A stretch of 64,000 nucleotides of DNA from Branchiostoma belcheri (GCF_001625305.1 NW_017803887.1:3169926-3233925); one strand, 5' to 3'. Counted from the stretch's first letter, positions 11,951-24,944 are shown. A program made the numbers and translations. Notes: generated by a model not told the origin, from the letters alone.

Positions 11951-14060
11951 GTGAGTATGGTTTCTTTGTTAACACAGGACAACACTCCACACACATACAC
12001 TCACATTTCTCTCCCTTATGCCCTGAGTTCACTCTACTCTGAGGGTCCATTAATCGTAGCCAGCCACTTTAATTCCACGTCGTTTGGCCAATCCTGAATT
12101 CATTGCAAAGAGAGGGCCCGCATGCCCTTTTTTCTTTTAAAAACAGGCCTTTTTAGTCCAAATAATCACTACCAACCCCCCCCCATGCGCATTACTGAAA
12201 ATTGCCCCAAAAGTTTTGCTTTGGAACATCCTAAATTCATCGTAAAGTGAGGGCCTGCATGCCCTTTTTTCTTAAAAATCTTCAAAATCTGCAGGTAGCT
12301 GCCCACAATTATGATCGTAATCACTAAACCCCATGAGTGTCACTAAAAATTGCCCCCCAAATTGTTGCTTTGGGCCTTTACACTTAAATTTTTCATATTT
12401 GTCATGTCATTTGGCTGATCCTGAATTCATTGTAAAGTGAGGGCCTGCATGCCCTTTTTTCTTAAGACGAGTACCTTTATCTTGGAAAGATCTATTTCAC
12501 AGTTGTTTTTTGCTAATTTTGTTTGAGTCAATTTCCCGCCAGAAATTTGCATATCCTCACCTGGGTAATTAATTGGATTAAAATTTTCCCGCCAAAAAAC
12601 TTAGTATATAGAGGACTCTAACCTTGAACTTGTGCCCCCCCTCCTCCTTACTTCTGGACAGTTAGCTCCACTGCTACTACTCACACAGTACATGTTCAAC
12701 CTTTCTTTCTCCCAACACTATGCTACATCAGACCAACCTCCCCATGCAGTTCATTGAGCGTAGTTTCTCACTCTCCTGTCAGCAATGTACTCAGCGTGCT
12801 CCCCAGGGGATGTCTTTTGTGGAGACATGGTGCTTCGAAACACCAGCATTCTTGTACAATTGACTGACAGGAGAGTGAGAAACTACAAGTCGAGAAGCTT
12901 CACTCAATGAACTAAGTGCATGGGGAGGTTGGTCTGATGTAGCATTGGGAGAAGTTCAATGGAAAGAAAGGTTGAACATGTTGGAACATGTTGGAACTAC
13001 TGTGTGAGTAGTAGCAGTGGAGCTAACAGTCCAGAAGTAAGGAGGAGGGGGGGCACAAGTTCAAGGTTAGAGTCCTCTATATACTAAGTTTTTTGGCGGG
13101 AAAATTTTAATCCAATTAATTACCCAGGTGAGAGTACCACATATGCCAAGTTTTTGGCGGGAAATCGACTCAAAACAGAAATTAGCAAAACACTTTTAAT
13201 TTGGAAAGACCTAAGTTTTTTTGGCAGAAAAAAGTGTTTGGAGACTTTGGGCCCAAAGTGACAATTTTAAGTGATGCTTAAGAGGGCAAGCATGGCGGTT
13301 ACGAAGACAAAAAAGGGCATGCAGGCCTTTACTTTACAATGAATTCAGGATCAGCCAAAAAATATGGAGAATTTCAGTGTAAAGGACCAAAGCGACAATT
13401 TTGAGTAACGCTCACGGGGTTAGTGATTACAATGACTTGAAAGGCCTGCTTACGTCTTAAGAAAAAAGGGCATGCGGGCCCTCACTTTACAATTAATTCA
13501 GGATCGGCCAAACGACGTGAAAATTTTCAATCAATTTTTTTGTTCGGACAATTTAAGTGTAAAGCCCCAAAGCGACAATTTTGGGGGGCAATTTTCAGTA
13601 ATGCGCCTAGGGGGTAATGATTATGCAAGCTGTCTTTTTGCAATGAATTCAGGATTGGCCAAATGACGAGGAATTAAAGTGGCTGGCTACGATTGATGGA
13701 CCCTCAGAGTAGAGTGAACTGGGCTTAAGGGAGAGAAATGTGAGTGTATGTGTGTGGAGTGTTGTCCTGTGTTAACAAAGAAACCATACTCACACCCCCC
13801 ATCTTCTTTCACACAGCTGCGCCGATAAAAGTCAGGTTCTGATCCTCCCGTGGCAGTCCAGTCTCCGGGTCCGCATCTTGAAGACAGGGAAACAAAAGTC
13901 AGTGTGTGAAAACAGCTATTGACCTTGTAACAAATTATGTCACACAACAAGAATGTTTATAAACCACATTCAATTTACGTGCCAACATAAAAAAATACAC
14001 AAAAAGCTACACTGTGAACTATGGCCGACCCCACAGTCTCAGTGTACAGCGTCAACCCGG
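11686..14060. repeat. Core of large inverted repeat, centre near 12870
   Basis: Sequence on the two sides of about 12870 is reverse complementary with moderate divergence out to roughly 11686 and 14060. The inner loop is bounded by a gttgagaaac-type block, gtttctcactctcctgtcag, and its complement near 12864-12887. Looser mirror homology continues outward: about 10270-10340 with 14430-14500, and the two unit arrays. Confidence 0.8.
13794..13876 (-). other. Mirror copy of the exon-like unit
   Basis: Reverse-strand counterpart of 11868-11950: acceptor tcttcaag, 83-nt body, donor gtgagtatgg. Reads EPDFYRRSCVKEDGG in one frame. Its preserved splice signals are either recent-duplication relics or used sites. 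Confidence 0.4.
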
Positions 14061-15029
14061 AATGACTCCCTTCTGTGCGTGAACGATCACAATTCGACGA
14101 ACACGAAACATTATGGCCTTCAAAAGGTGCACTTAGGTGCACCTGTTCCACCATGCCCTCCATGTATATTATGTATGAGGTTAAGTGTAATAAATAAATA
14201 TATATCGCTTCAGACCACCTTGTGAGGTGGTTCAAAATAAATTGCAACGGAACCGAAATGAAGCGTTCATGTTCCCAAATAATTAGATTTATTTCTTCAA
14301 TTCAGATCAGTTTGCAACGAATTTTGAATCATGAACAGGGCCTCAAACATGTTATAGGTTGTATTGTATATCGCCTCGAGTTCTTAACGCATCAGAGGAG
14401 AAAGAAACATGCAAGTTGTAAAGCATCATCTCACCTGTACAAACTCATCGCTCTGTCTTCAGGTCTGGTTTGAAGTCTGGACAGTCTTCCAGTTGTCCAT
14501 CATCACAGGCTTCTCCCAGGACAGGAACATCAGGACACATCTAACAGTAAAAAGAATAATTAAATTAGTATGATTCACACACACAAAAAAAAACATATCC
14601 AGGCAACACTGAATGATTGACTTCAAGGACCTATTCAAATTCAACTCAGATATCCACAGTTACAGTACCAGAAAGCAAATGATCTAAGGCCGATCTTGAC
14701 AAAATCGAATATGAAACAGTTCACGATAATGTTTAGAGGCCTCTCAGTTTGGTACAGCTTACTAGTCATTTACAGCAAAATCGTCAATCCCTTCCAACTT
14801 TCAAAAGATATCTAAAAATTGAGGGTTTCTTGGGTTCTCCAGCACATTTGGTTGTACATAGTCATTACATACTGTTTTTATTTTTATGTGCAAACCGAAA
14901 TCAACAAAACAATAAACAATTGAAAACAGGTGTTGTTTTTTTACTAACTGACTCATATATTAATCTAAACTACATTATATTCCTATGCTTGAATTTAGAC
15001 ATAGAAATAGAAACTGAAGAATCTAGATT

Positions 15030-15975
15030 TTCTCACCTTATATTTATCTGGTATCTTCCAATCACATTGCACTGGTCCAAACTTCTCTGGTTTAGACAGG
15101 AATCATCATCACTACTGCATCAGTCAGCAGCCACCTAACTATAGAACATTATATATTAGACACCATTGCTTCAAATCACCAGGTCTGGTGTTGTCTGGTC
15201 CAAACTTGTCTTGTCAGCAGTCACCTAACTATGCAACATTATAAGTTGAACAATTGCTTCAAAACACAAAGTAAATGATAGGGAATACAGAATTCATATT
15301 TTCTCACCTTATATTCGTCTGGGATCTTCAAATCACCAGGTCTGGTCTGGTCCAAAATTCTCTTGTCAGGTTCAGACAGGAGTCGTCACTACTGCTTCAG
15401 TCAGCAGCCACCTAACTATACAACATTATATGTTACACACTTGTCTCAAATAACACTATGTAAATGGTAGGTAAAATACAGAATTCAGTTTTTCTCACCT
15501 TGTATTTATACAGGGTCTTCAAATCACCATGTCTGGTCTGGTCTGGTTTAGACAGGAGCCATCACTCAGTCTAATGTATCAGTCAGCAGACACCAGCTAT
15601 ACAACATTATAAGTTAGACACTTGCTTCAAATTACACCAAGTAAATTTACGAGGTAAAATACAGATTTTCTCACCTTATATTCGTCTGGTGTCTTTAAAT
15701 CACTGGTGCAATCTTCTCTTGTCAGGTTCAGACAGGAGTCATCACTACTGCATCAGTCAGCAGCCACCTAACAAAACAACATGATACGTAGGTTACACAG
15801 TTGCTTCAAAAACACCAAGAAAAATTTCTAGGTAAAATACAAAATTTAGATTTCCTCACCTTATATTTATTTGGTGTCATCAAATCACCTTGTTTGGCCC
15901 AATCTTCTCAAAATCAGGTTTAGACAGGAGTCATACCTGCATCAGTCAGCAGTCACCTAAAAATACAGACATAAC
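15030..15975 (-). repeat. Tandem array of five exon-like units (right arm, inverted)
   Basis: Reverse-complement relatives of the units at 8498-9970. Donor-like ends (forward ctcacctta/ttgt) are near 15034, 15302, 15494, 15670 and 15857; each unit holds the tgcatcagtcagcagccacc block. The array forms the outer part of the right arm. Confidence 0.75.
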
Positions 15976-16056
15976 AAGTTACAAGCACTCTGAGTAACAT
16001 TTAAAACCTGTGTAAATTTCTGACAACAAAAACTGTACCTAGTGAATAGCGACAAC

Positions 16057-16102
16057 AGAATAATTTTATAATAGCCCCTGGCTATTATAAAATTATTCTG
16101 TT
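16057..16102. repeat. Near-perfect hairpin
   Basis: cagaataattttataatagc is followed after a few bases by its reverse complement. Isolated palindrome at the edge of the mirrored region. Confidence 0.7.
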
Positions 16103-16179
16103 TTTGGCTAGTTGGGTAGTCCTGGCTGTATATATATGTTTTATACAGTCTAATAAATCAAATCAAATATTTGGCCTTG

Positions 16180-16480
16180 GCCACTACAAAGAGATTCCAA
16201 TTTTATTATTGTGCACGCATTAATTTTTGGCTGATTTGGGAAAAAAATTTTGTTTCTTTCTGACAGTGGTCAACGTGCCAAAAATGGGCAAAGATGTCTG
16301 CTGCCATGCTGGAAGGTGGATGGCAGATAACTATGAAGAGAGGAGACAAGAAAAGCGCTGATGCAGTGACATGTGATGCTGGCTGTGTATATGTGATGTT
16401 CCCACTGAATCAAAACCATTTGTACCATGATGATTGAGTCAAAATTTTAAAATGTAGGAACCTTGTTTTTTTCGGCGCAT
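16180..16480. mobile_element. Truncated copy of the GGCCACA-end MITE family
   Basis: Interior sequence (gtggtcaa, tgccatgct..aaggtggatggcagat, gaagagaggagacaag, cctgatgttccc-like) matches the elements at 25247-25738 and 30141-30546. The terminal repeat is degraded. Confidence 0.55.
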
Positions 16481-16546
16481 CACAAGAAAATACATCTCAC
16501 ACATGATATCACATGTACATGCTGGGGGGTAAGATATCACAATTTA

Positions 16547-16922
16547 TATAATACCCGGGCCGCGATAACGTTCGATAACGGGTTCCAGACCGGGCCGTAC
16601 TTTACGGTACGGCCCGGTCCGGAACCCGTTATTGAACGCTTCCATGGCTTCCATTGAACGATTCGAACGCGTTTCGCCCTAACCGCGTGTGCCCCTTTCG
16701 AAAATTCGAATACAGAATCCGGACGTTGGAATTGTTGTTGTTGCATTTTAGGGTTTAGTGGCATCAACTTTTGGCTCATCTTGCATTGAAAGGCGTGTTT
16801 TCTTGGGTGGGTATGATATAAATAAAATACAACACGGTGTATTCCGCATCGCCCTCGGTCCCGGATCGCGGTCGGGCCGATACCTCGGGTGATACGGAAT
16901 ACCCCGTGTTGTATTCTATATA
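16547..16922. mobile_element. Dispersed GC-rich MITE-like repeat, copy 1 of 4
   Basis: Starts atacccgggccgcgataacg and ends ccgtgttgtattctatata; the right third contains an internal inverted repeat of the aatacaacacggtgtattcc type. Copies lie at about 33756-34180, 47411-47785 (inverted) and 56623-56977. Confidence 0.65.
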
Positions 16923-17478
16923 ACGTTACATTTGTTCTAAAATCTGTATTGGTTGGGAAAGGAACACATGGAACATTGTTAATGTCAGGCAAAAGAAGAG
17001 AACAGCCAACAGTGAACAGACATGTAGAATATCATAACCAAATAACAATCACACTTGATATCACAATCCAAATAACAACATAATATGCATCTCATATTGA
17101 CATTCATCAAATTACATCTAGATACAAAAACATCACAGCCAACAACAACACAAATGGAAATGCATTTCAAATATAAGTTCATGAAAATTGACAAGCAGAT
17201 CAAGCTTGTACACACAAATAAAACAATAATTAGGCAATAGTGTAATTTCTAAATCTAAGGTAGTTAATTAAGCAAGTTAAGTAAGACTGCTTTGCAAAGA
17301 CGTGCAACATAACAATTTACATCAAGTGAAAAATCCATCCCAAAAGTACAAATGTAATAAACAGCAGTTCATATGATGACTTTTCCCACTGGCACATCCA
17401 TCTGAAAACATGTTGTCATAAAACGCTGAACTGCTTAAACTGGGGACAACCAAAAAGGTACATGTAAAGTACACTAAG

Positions 17479-18254
17479 TTAAAGCTGCATTATGTAGTTT
17501 TTTGCGCAAAAAATTCAAATATTCTGAATCTAACAAATCTTGGTCTTATCATCATTTACTATCACTTTTCAACACTTTTGCGTCATTAAATTACGTTTCT
17601 GGCGTATTTTATTGGCGCAAAAACAGTCCGCTCGATGTGCGCTCAGTTCCCGGTGGCACCGAGTTGATGCCACCGCTGGAACGTAAACAAACAACAGTTT
17701 TCGTTCGGGAATCTTCGGTGAGTTCCGGCTGCGTGACGTCATGACTAGCTAGCCCTATGAAACAAAATGGAGGGCGATCGGGATCGGGTGAACCGTGGAG
17801 GTAGAAGAAGTCTGCTAACCAGTTCTGGCAGGAAAGGGAAGGAGAAGGACAAGATCCAAAAGCGGGTGTTGTTGGTATAGCAGTAATCGAAGGAATAACG
17901 CGATCAAAACAAACCCGGGAACCAAAGGCGAAAACCGGCTGTCGAGAATCGAATGTCCCGCGCCCGGGTGAAAGGTGACGTTAGACCACGTGACAATTCT
18001 CCGGGCCGGCTCGGGCAGACTCGGGAGTACTCGGACATGTTCGGAAGTCAACAAACATGGCGACCAGGCGCGCGCGTGTGATTTCTCAGTTTTCTAACCG
18101 CTCGCATCGCAAAAATATCGTCTCCCCTCCATGAACTGAATGGTGCAGTGTAACACGGTAGGGTTTATTCAACTAGCAATGTAAAGAAATGGAAAGAAAA
18201 TTGACTTTTTGTTTTAAGGTTAGACGGCCAAAAAACTACATAATGCAGCTTTAA
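17479..18254. mobile_element. piggyBac-like MITE with TTAA target sites (776 bp)
   Basis: TTAA at 17479-17482 and 18251-18254 flanks exact inverted termini AGCTGCATTATGTAGTTTTT. TTAA duplication is characteristic of piggyBac-type insertion. The interior is CpG-rich and has no transposase; it includes atggcgaccaggcgcgcgcg near 18058. Confidence 0.75.
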
Positions 18255-18786
18255 CATGAAATCTGAGTACTACATGCATGGTTCTAAAATCACACATGAT
18301 GGGTAGAATATTAAAAATTAATATAAGTTTTACAATACAATAATACATGACAAATGATTCATATATAATTTCTAAAAAGTCCAGCAATAAAAGACATTTT
18401 CAAAATTTCATAATGTTGGCTCTGTCGTCAATTTGTCTAAAGTTTACAAAACAAATAAAAACTAGAAAGGCCAATATTTGCTTTGGAGCAAATACAGCGA
18501 TGGGTTCACCACATTTTACGACATGGCAGGGAAAGAATGAGAAACACAAGGGAAAACAATGATTTACATTGATATAACTATAATATGAAGTAAAATACAA
18601 CTAAAACAACAGTTGGATAGCTATTCCCTACTTTATTGGTTAGGATTTTTAATTGCATAATGCAAACTGTTGATTTTCAAAATAAAAATAAAAAAAACAA
18701 CGTCCATGCCCCGCATTCCAATGCTGGAGCAGGAAAGCTTGAAATACCTACCAAAACACTTGAATACAGACATACTGTCAGTATGG

Positions 18787-18915
18787 AAATGATCTGTGCA
18801 GGTGTTAATCAAGTTAAATCCCAACAGCCAATCAGCAAGAAATGCTCTGTGCAGGTGGAAATGCTCTGTGCAGGTGTTAATCAAGTTAAATCCCAACAGC
18901 CAATCAGCAAGAAGT
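18787..18915. repeat. Short tandem duplication (two copies, ~65 bp)
   Basis: gtgcaggtgttaatcaagtt and the following aaatcccaacagccaatcag block occur twice in a row. No gene context. Confidence 0.7.
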
Positions 18916-19333
18916 ATAGAGGAAAGCTGCATGCCTATTGGTTGATGCCCTGCATTCCATTGTGATGACTCATGCCCAAACGTGGTAAACAAGGCACAGT
19001 AATACATTTGCTATAACACAGCCAAAAAACTCAAATAAAACCATTCTAAAAGCCTGTATCACAATAATTTAAAAAACGCCTAGGGGTATTTGCCCACTGT
19101 ACCTCCATACCAAATTTCAGGACCTTGGGCCCTAAAATGAAGAAGCTGAATCCATTTAAAAAATGGCAGGAGAAGGAGGAGGAAAAACATCAGAAAAAGC
19201 AATATGGGTTCACCACCACTTCGTGGTGTGGTGAACCCATAATTACAATCTCAGTTATGTTCCCAAAAACAACTACATGTATTTACATAACTACGGTACC
19301 ATACCAAGTTATTGATGGTCTGTCATCAGTTTG

Positions 19334-19617
19334 TCTAAGGCAGGGCTCGAAATACTGGGTGCATGTGCAACACATGTCCAAAATTGGAGCTGTGCACGCA
19401 ATTTTTTTCTGCGGGTGCACTGATGCCCCCAAATATTCTGTAGGTATTTTTGTACATATCAAATGTATGATAGTGCACAGGATATTCTAGGCATCTAAGT
19501 CAGAAAAACAATAAAATCTTTGTTGTAATACTTGTATGTTTAAGCCTTTGTTTTAAAACGGTGCACTAAAAAATGGTGCACCTATTCCCCAGAGTGAATT
19601 TTGAGCACTGTCTAAGG
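19334..19617. mobile_element. hAT-like non-autonomous element with target duplication
   Basis: Element 19341-19610 begins CAGGGCTCGAAATACTGGGT and ends TTTTGAGCACTG. It is flanked by TCTAAGG on both sides (19334-19340 and 19611-19617), with G one base further out on the left also matched by the terminal G, consistent with the 7-8 bp duplication made by hAT transposases. Related to 1635-1990. Confidence 0.75.
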
Positions 19618-20437
19618 TTAACACGACAGATATAAACATTTTTATCTCAGATTTTACCAAAGTCAAGTTCGAGAGTCTTTTTTTTACCGCTCAACAACTG
19701 GTTAACATGCAAAAGTCCTGAACTGTTCTAGACCAAAAACACCTGGCTTCTCTTACAGTCAACCTTATGGTGGCTTCTTGGTGTCTTTTCTACCTACAAA
19801 TTTACCTTCCTGAGCACTATGTGACGTATACCATAACCCTGGATACGGTCTTTGACACATAAAACAACTCTGTTACCGCCCCCCTCCCCACTCGAACTTA
19901 CCGGTCGTCTGTCTCCCCTCCTTCCAAATCTATCACCTTTAAATCCATGTCATCCTCTACACAATCGGTACTATCGTGTCTCCTCCGTATGCTATCGGCC
20001 TCGGAACACTTTTGTTTTACATTGCAACGCATAGAATTTCATCAAAACACAAAGGACAACAACAAACCACATTTCAAGCAAAGCTGTTCACGTCAGGGGT
20101 CACATAAAAGCGCCCCTCAGCGGATTATTTACAAAGTGCACCTATTTCAGCGTCATTAATTACACCCTCATTGAATTGATTAACCCATGTTCAAAGAACC
20201 GGTGTGGGTACGATGCAAAAAAATTGAATAAATGAAAGTGCCTTTTTGTCTTCCTTACTGGACCACACAAAAGCGCCCCCATCGGTTGCTTAACTTGGTG
20301 CAGCGTTAACTCGTGGCCGCGTGAGACAGTTGCCGCAACTTATTTTCAAAATTCTGTCGTTTTGCTTCATCTAACTTAAAGGAGATTTACCTATAATAGT
20401 CCGGAGAGTATCTACTACAATTTAAAGTACAACTTAC

Positions 20438-20523
20438 CACCAAAGCGGACGTGGCGCGCGCGTCTTCCTGGGCGGAATTTGTACCCAGCTCGTTCTTCCC
20501 GTCCATGCACACTCGCTCGCCAT
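20438..20523 (-). CDS. Possible first coding exon of an unrecognised gene
   Basis: A CpG-rich island-like patch contains, on the reverse strand, AAGATGGCGAGC (good start context) at 20523. A second ATG at 20506 gives MDGKNELGTNSAQEDARATS and runs in phase 0 into a canonical gtaagt donor at 20437. The first ATG reads a different frame to a stop. No downstream exon could be joined with confidence. It may be a genuine 5' exon whose partners lie in the mirrored region, or a CpG-island coincidence. Confidence 0.25.
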
Positions 20524-20559
20524 CTTAGAAAGGAAGGCGTGTTTCACGCACAGGTGCTG

Positions 20560-22000
20560 TGTCACCTGTAAATCATGAGCAAAATTTGCATTCGATAATC
20601 AAGTTAACATATAAGATTAATGACAGGCCAATAGGAAATCACCACACATGCAGGCCAGAAAAATACGATGTCTTAATTATGGCTTTAATCTTACGAATTC
20701 GAAATTCTCAATTGTTCCATCCTCATCCATTTTAAGGAGGCCTCGAGGAAAACACACGTTAGCAATTTTCTTATAAATAATTTTTTTTACCCATTCAACT
20801 TCTGATTGCGATAAGAACATTTTCTAGCTAGAAGTACACTAGTAGGTGACGAATTACAAACATTGCAGTTATATTGCGCCTTTAGGGATTCCAATACGTC
20901 AAAAATAACTCGGTACAACAAGAGTAAATTTCACGCGACATGCGTGTAGATATGAAATATTTCATTTGTGTACTTCGATCTTTGAGTGTTTATTTCTCTT
21001 CATTGACGATTGTTAAACTGAAAATACTATTCTTCCCATATCATAGTATCAACGATAAGATCACAAAGTTACACACTTTGCTGAATATAACCGAAACGTC
21101 CGCAATTTGTGACTAAAAGGACGCTTAAACGTTATTCAATAAAATGGTTATATGATAGGTTTTAGCTGAGCATTGATTCAATTACAACGAGGACCAATCA
21201 AAACAGTGGATTTCGTCTTATAACGAGGTTCAAAAATATGCATACATTAAGTCCAGGTGCTGCATTACGTCATGCGATGTAGTTACGCAATCCTCCAGGC
21301 GAATTGTGAAGATATGCTGGGTTAAATATAGGCAGGAATGGGTGTAAACTTTGGCGTTTAAAGTAAAAATAGCGCAAGCAATTGCAGAACTGGTTGTTGC
21401 AATATTTTCTATGTGATCTTCACGTCTAGTTGTTTTCTGGACGGTTAGAACTGATAGTAAGAACGAAAAATTAAACAAACATCAAGAAAACGCATTTTTT
21501 CCACCCAGTTTTTCCACCAAACCCTTTCTAGAAGTGTAATAATTCATACCTGAGGTGTCCAGAAGAATCTTTTCATCCCTGGCGAACGTGTACCCTTATT
21601 TACAAAGTTTACTCCCTCACGTTTTAGCTGTGATGCATTCATGCATCCACAATTCATTACACATGTCAATGAGGGCCTCTAGCAGTTCGCGTAATTATTG
21701 CAGGTACTTGAGGAAATTTTTACATGCAATAATTTCACCTGCTAGAAGTCGCTTTTGATACATGGCGCAGAGGGTCATCAACCGATGTATCCTTGATGCT
21801 GATTGGTTCTCATCATGTCTACGTGTTTGAGTCGTCGAGCCTGATTGGATAATAAAGAGAAACAATTATGACGTCTGCCTCTTTGACCAAATATGGACAA
21901 CAGACTCAAAGCTATAAAGCCGCTCTACTTTTATGTAAACAACTGAAGTAACGATGGATTTTCGGACGAACGGGACTATTTTAGGAAGTTATTTTCCCCC
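20560..22000. other. Intergenic, nothing recognised
   Basis: No exon series, repeat family or RNA gene that I can support. The open frame at 21954-22295 overlaps sequence related to the 39-bp minisatellite and is not convincing. Confidence 0.4.
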
Positions 22001-22369
22001 AGATAAGCTACTGAGTCGTAAGAACTGCCTCTACAAAGAAAAGGAGCCGAATTATGAGGCTAGGGGAGGTAACAATGCTCGGCAACCACGTAATATTCTT
22101 ACGAACAGGGGAGGGGGGCATTGTGTGGGGATAGCTTTCAGCACCAAGGACAGGGATAGCTTCAGTTTGAACCTTCATGACTACAAATTGAATATTAATA
22201 CACCGACTGCAATATACGAAGGAAATCAATTTGTGAATTTTTCAGTGTCGATCTCAATATCATATGAATGTAAACAGAGCCTCTGCCAGGTATAACTATG
22301 GCAATCCCCAAGCTGTTACGATTTTGCCTTCCACCATGCATCTGCTTGGTGTACATTCATATGGTACCT

Positions 22370-22640
22370 AGAGTTCCCCGATCTCATACCTTCGCCAAAT
22401 AATGTTAATCTTTATGACTGACAATTTGGAGATTATTCCCCGATTGTGCAAATAGGATCCTTATTTTCATGATTTGTATCAATTTATCATATTTTTCAAC
22501 CAAAAGACAGTCTTGTATTAACAAACAAGTCTGAAATTCCAAGCAGTTATCATTACAGAAGTATAAAATTTTGTCATTAATTATGCAAATCAAGTCTTCA
22601 TTTACATCATCGATATCTGCCTGTGTTTATCTCATTCTGA
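22370..22640. repeat. Dispersed AT-rich repeat (second copy of 6098-6400)
   Basis: Shares tcataccttcgccaaat, tgtgcaaataggatcctta and gtcttgtattaacaa blocks with the copy downstream of FBF1. Confidence 0.5.
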
Positions 22641-22782
22641 ATTGCCAATGTCACAAGTTTCAATACTCCTATGATGGAATGCAGCTGATTTATAGAATTT
22701 CCCCATAATTTATGCAAATTACATCCATATTTGCAAAATTGTCACATAATTATATTAAGCATCACGAAAGCTACCTGCATAC

Positions 22783-23042
22783 CAAAAATCGGCAGAGGCA
22801 ACCCGGCCATACGATATGTAAACAAACATGGCCGCGTTTTATAGTGATTTCTTGTTCCCTGGGCCACATACAAGTTATGTTGTGGTCAAAATACAGCAAA
22901 TTGCGATGTATAAGTATAAAATAAATCTTAATCTAAGTACATTTCACTGCTCTTCTGTGATTGCGCTAAACAAACATAATGCGTTACGACATGTATATAA
23001 ACATGGCGACTGGCCGGGTTGCCTCCGCCGATTGCAGGTTCA
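22783..23042. repeat. Foldback repeat
   Basis: aatcggcagaggcaacccgg at the left pairs with ccgggttgcctccgccgatt at the right. A direct repeat (tagtgattycttgttccct) is superposed at about 22838 and 23048. Confidence 0.65.
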
Positions 23043-24010
23043 TTATTTAGTGATTCCTTGTTCCCTGTGCTGCATATAAGTTATGCCAAAATACATCAAT
23101 TTGGGGTGTTATCTCATCAATGCAGGGTGTATTCCGGTAGATTTAATCCTCCTATATGTGTTTTCCGGTGCTTTCCGGTGTTTTCTGGTAAATAGGCAGA
23201 CCGGCAGAACATGAAAATCCCAAACCGTTCTAATACCCTTCCGCGCGCGGTAATAACAATGACAAAAGCTCAAACAAGTCATGCTACATGTACATGTATA
23301 CATTCACAGAAAGCTAGAACCTCTCCAAAATCCCTGGACATTCAGTGAGTTTTATAATTATATTATCTGCAAAGCAAACAAATATATTTTCTATTTTTCT
23401 ATTCGTGTCTTCTATGTCAGCTATGAGAGACAAGAAAACACATGTTACATGTCTCTAATGACTGGAAACATTTGCCTTTTCTACTCAAACACAAAGTTTA
23501 ACATTATCAAAAACTTCATTCTATTATGCCACACAGCAGCAATAACATCAAAATCACAAACCTTCAAGGCACATGATACAAACCAAACATTTTCTTAAAT
23601 TTGATAATACCTACCTTACATGATAGGTATAAAACGACAGGGTTTGTGTCTTACTCTGGTCTTTGAAATCACACTGTGTTACTTACAAGATATGCTTGTT
23701 TCAAACAGTACTGTAAACAGGATATGTCTATCTAACAATAATGCCACTGTACAACACATCTGTAGCTGCAGAAGCCAGTACCTCATTGATGACTATCAGT
23801 CAAACTGTTCAAACAATCCCAACTTTATACCCAAGTTATGATATGTACTCAGTCTGGTATTTTGCAAAATCTGTTGAGCATAACCACCTTGGTCCCAGCT
23901 TGATGTAGGCAGTAACAGACACATACATGACGTAATACTCTATATAATTAGGACATTCTGTGGCTTTATCAGCAAGTCCCTGATATGTACTAAAACAGAG
24001 ACAGATCAGT

Positions 24011-24412
24011 AAAACTAGTGCTGTGTGCCTAAACCCACATTTAGGCTCAGGTCCGGATTCAAGTCCAGAGGTTTAGGTTCAGTTTCGGACTCGTAAGTCC
24101 GGACCTAAACCCATGGCATATACAAAATTGCATGTTGGCAACCTTGCAATGTTGTCTGGATGACACTGTGGCCACATAACATGGAGGCCGGCACTTGACG
24201 ATGCCTAATGGCAATGTTTTCTTCATTTTGCAGCAAAGATTTTACAATCTATGGAAGGTTTTACTAGGTGGTTTGGAATGAAAAGGGGTATGTGACATAT
24301 ATATTTTTTTAATAAGTCCGGAACTGGTTCTTGTCTTTTAGGTTTTTTGGTACTTGAATCTAAACATTTTTACAAGTCCGGAACCGGTCCAGCAAACCGG
24401 TACACAGCACTA
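24011..24412. repeat. Dispersed repeat, copy in SPHK/FBF1 intergenic region
   Basis: Nearly the same sequence occurs in RPL18 intron 3 (about 39455-39852). Shared blocks include aggtccggattcaagtccag, acaaaattgcatgttggcaa and ttgcagcaaagatttt. The ends carry cctaaac/ggtttag-type words; probably a non-autonomous transposon. Confidence 0.7.
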
Positions 24413-24944
24413 AGTACAATCGTAGTACATATACATATACTATATAGTCCCATGCAGCATATAATCAGGGGGAAATAAACTTACAACATACTGGAAAATG
24501 TCAGACACTGGCCAAGTTTACAACTTATGTATAGGACAAAACAAGAACCTGTACTTCACAGCAAACAGTTCTGATATGGAAGGATGAAACAGGCATCACT
24601 GTGGTCACATCTAAACTGTGCTGTTCTCAAAAAACAAATTTTTAGCTAATGTTGCATAGCATATTTCAGGACTATTTCCTTGATTAAAATTATCTCGCAG
24701 TGTTGCTTGTCATTGAATAGCAAAAATAATTCAATTATACAATCATAATATATATTTATCTTGGAATAATTCACATATATTGTATTTTGATATGTTCACC
24801 TGAGAAATAATATATATAGTGACAAGAAGTCATAAAGAATTTTAAAAGGAAAATAATCATATGCATAGATAAGCAACAATTTTCGAAATATGTACAAACA
24901 TTACTGTGTTCAAGATATGTCATTGCATCTAGGAGAACAAAATC

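Noticed and set aside
16537-16992. 151-residue reverse frame and its counterparts at 33823-34059 and 47292-47634
   Set aside because: All fall in the same dispersed MITE-like repeat; frames are not shared between copies.
21954-22295. 113-residue forward frame beginning MDFRTNGTILGSYF
   Set aside because: Overlaps minisatellite-related sequence, no splice context or family similarity that I recognise.
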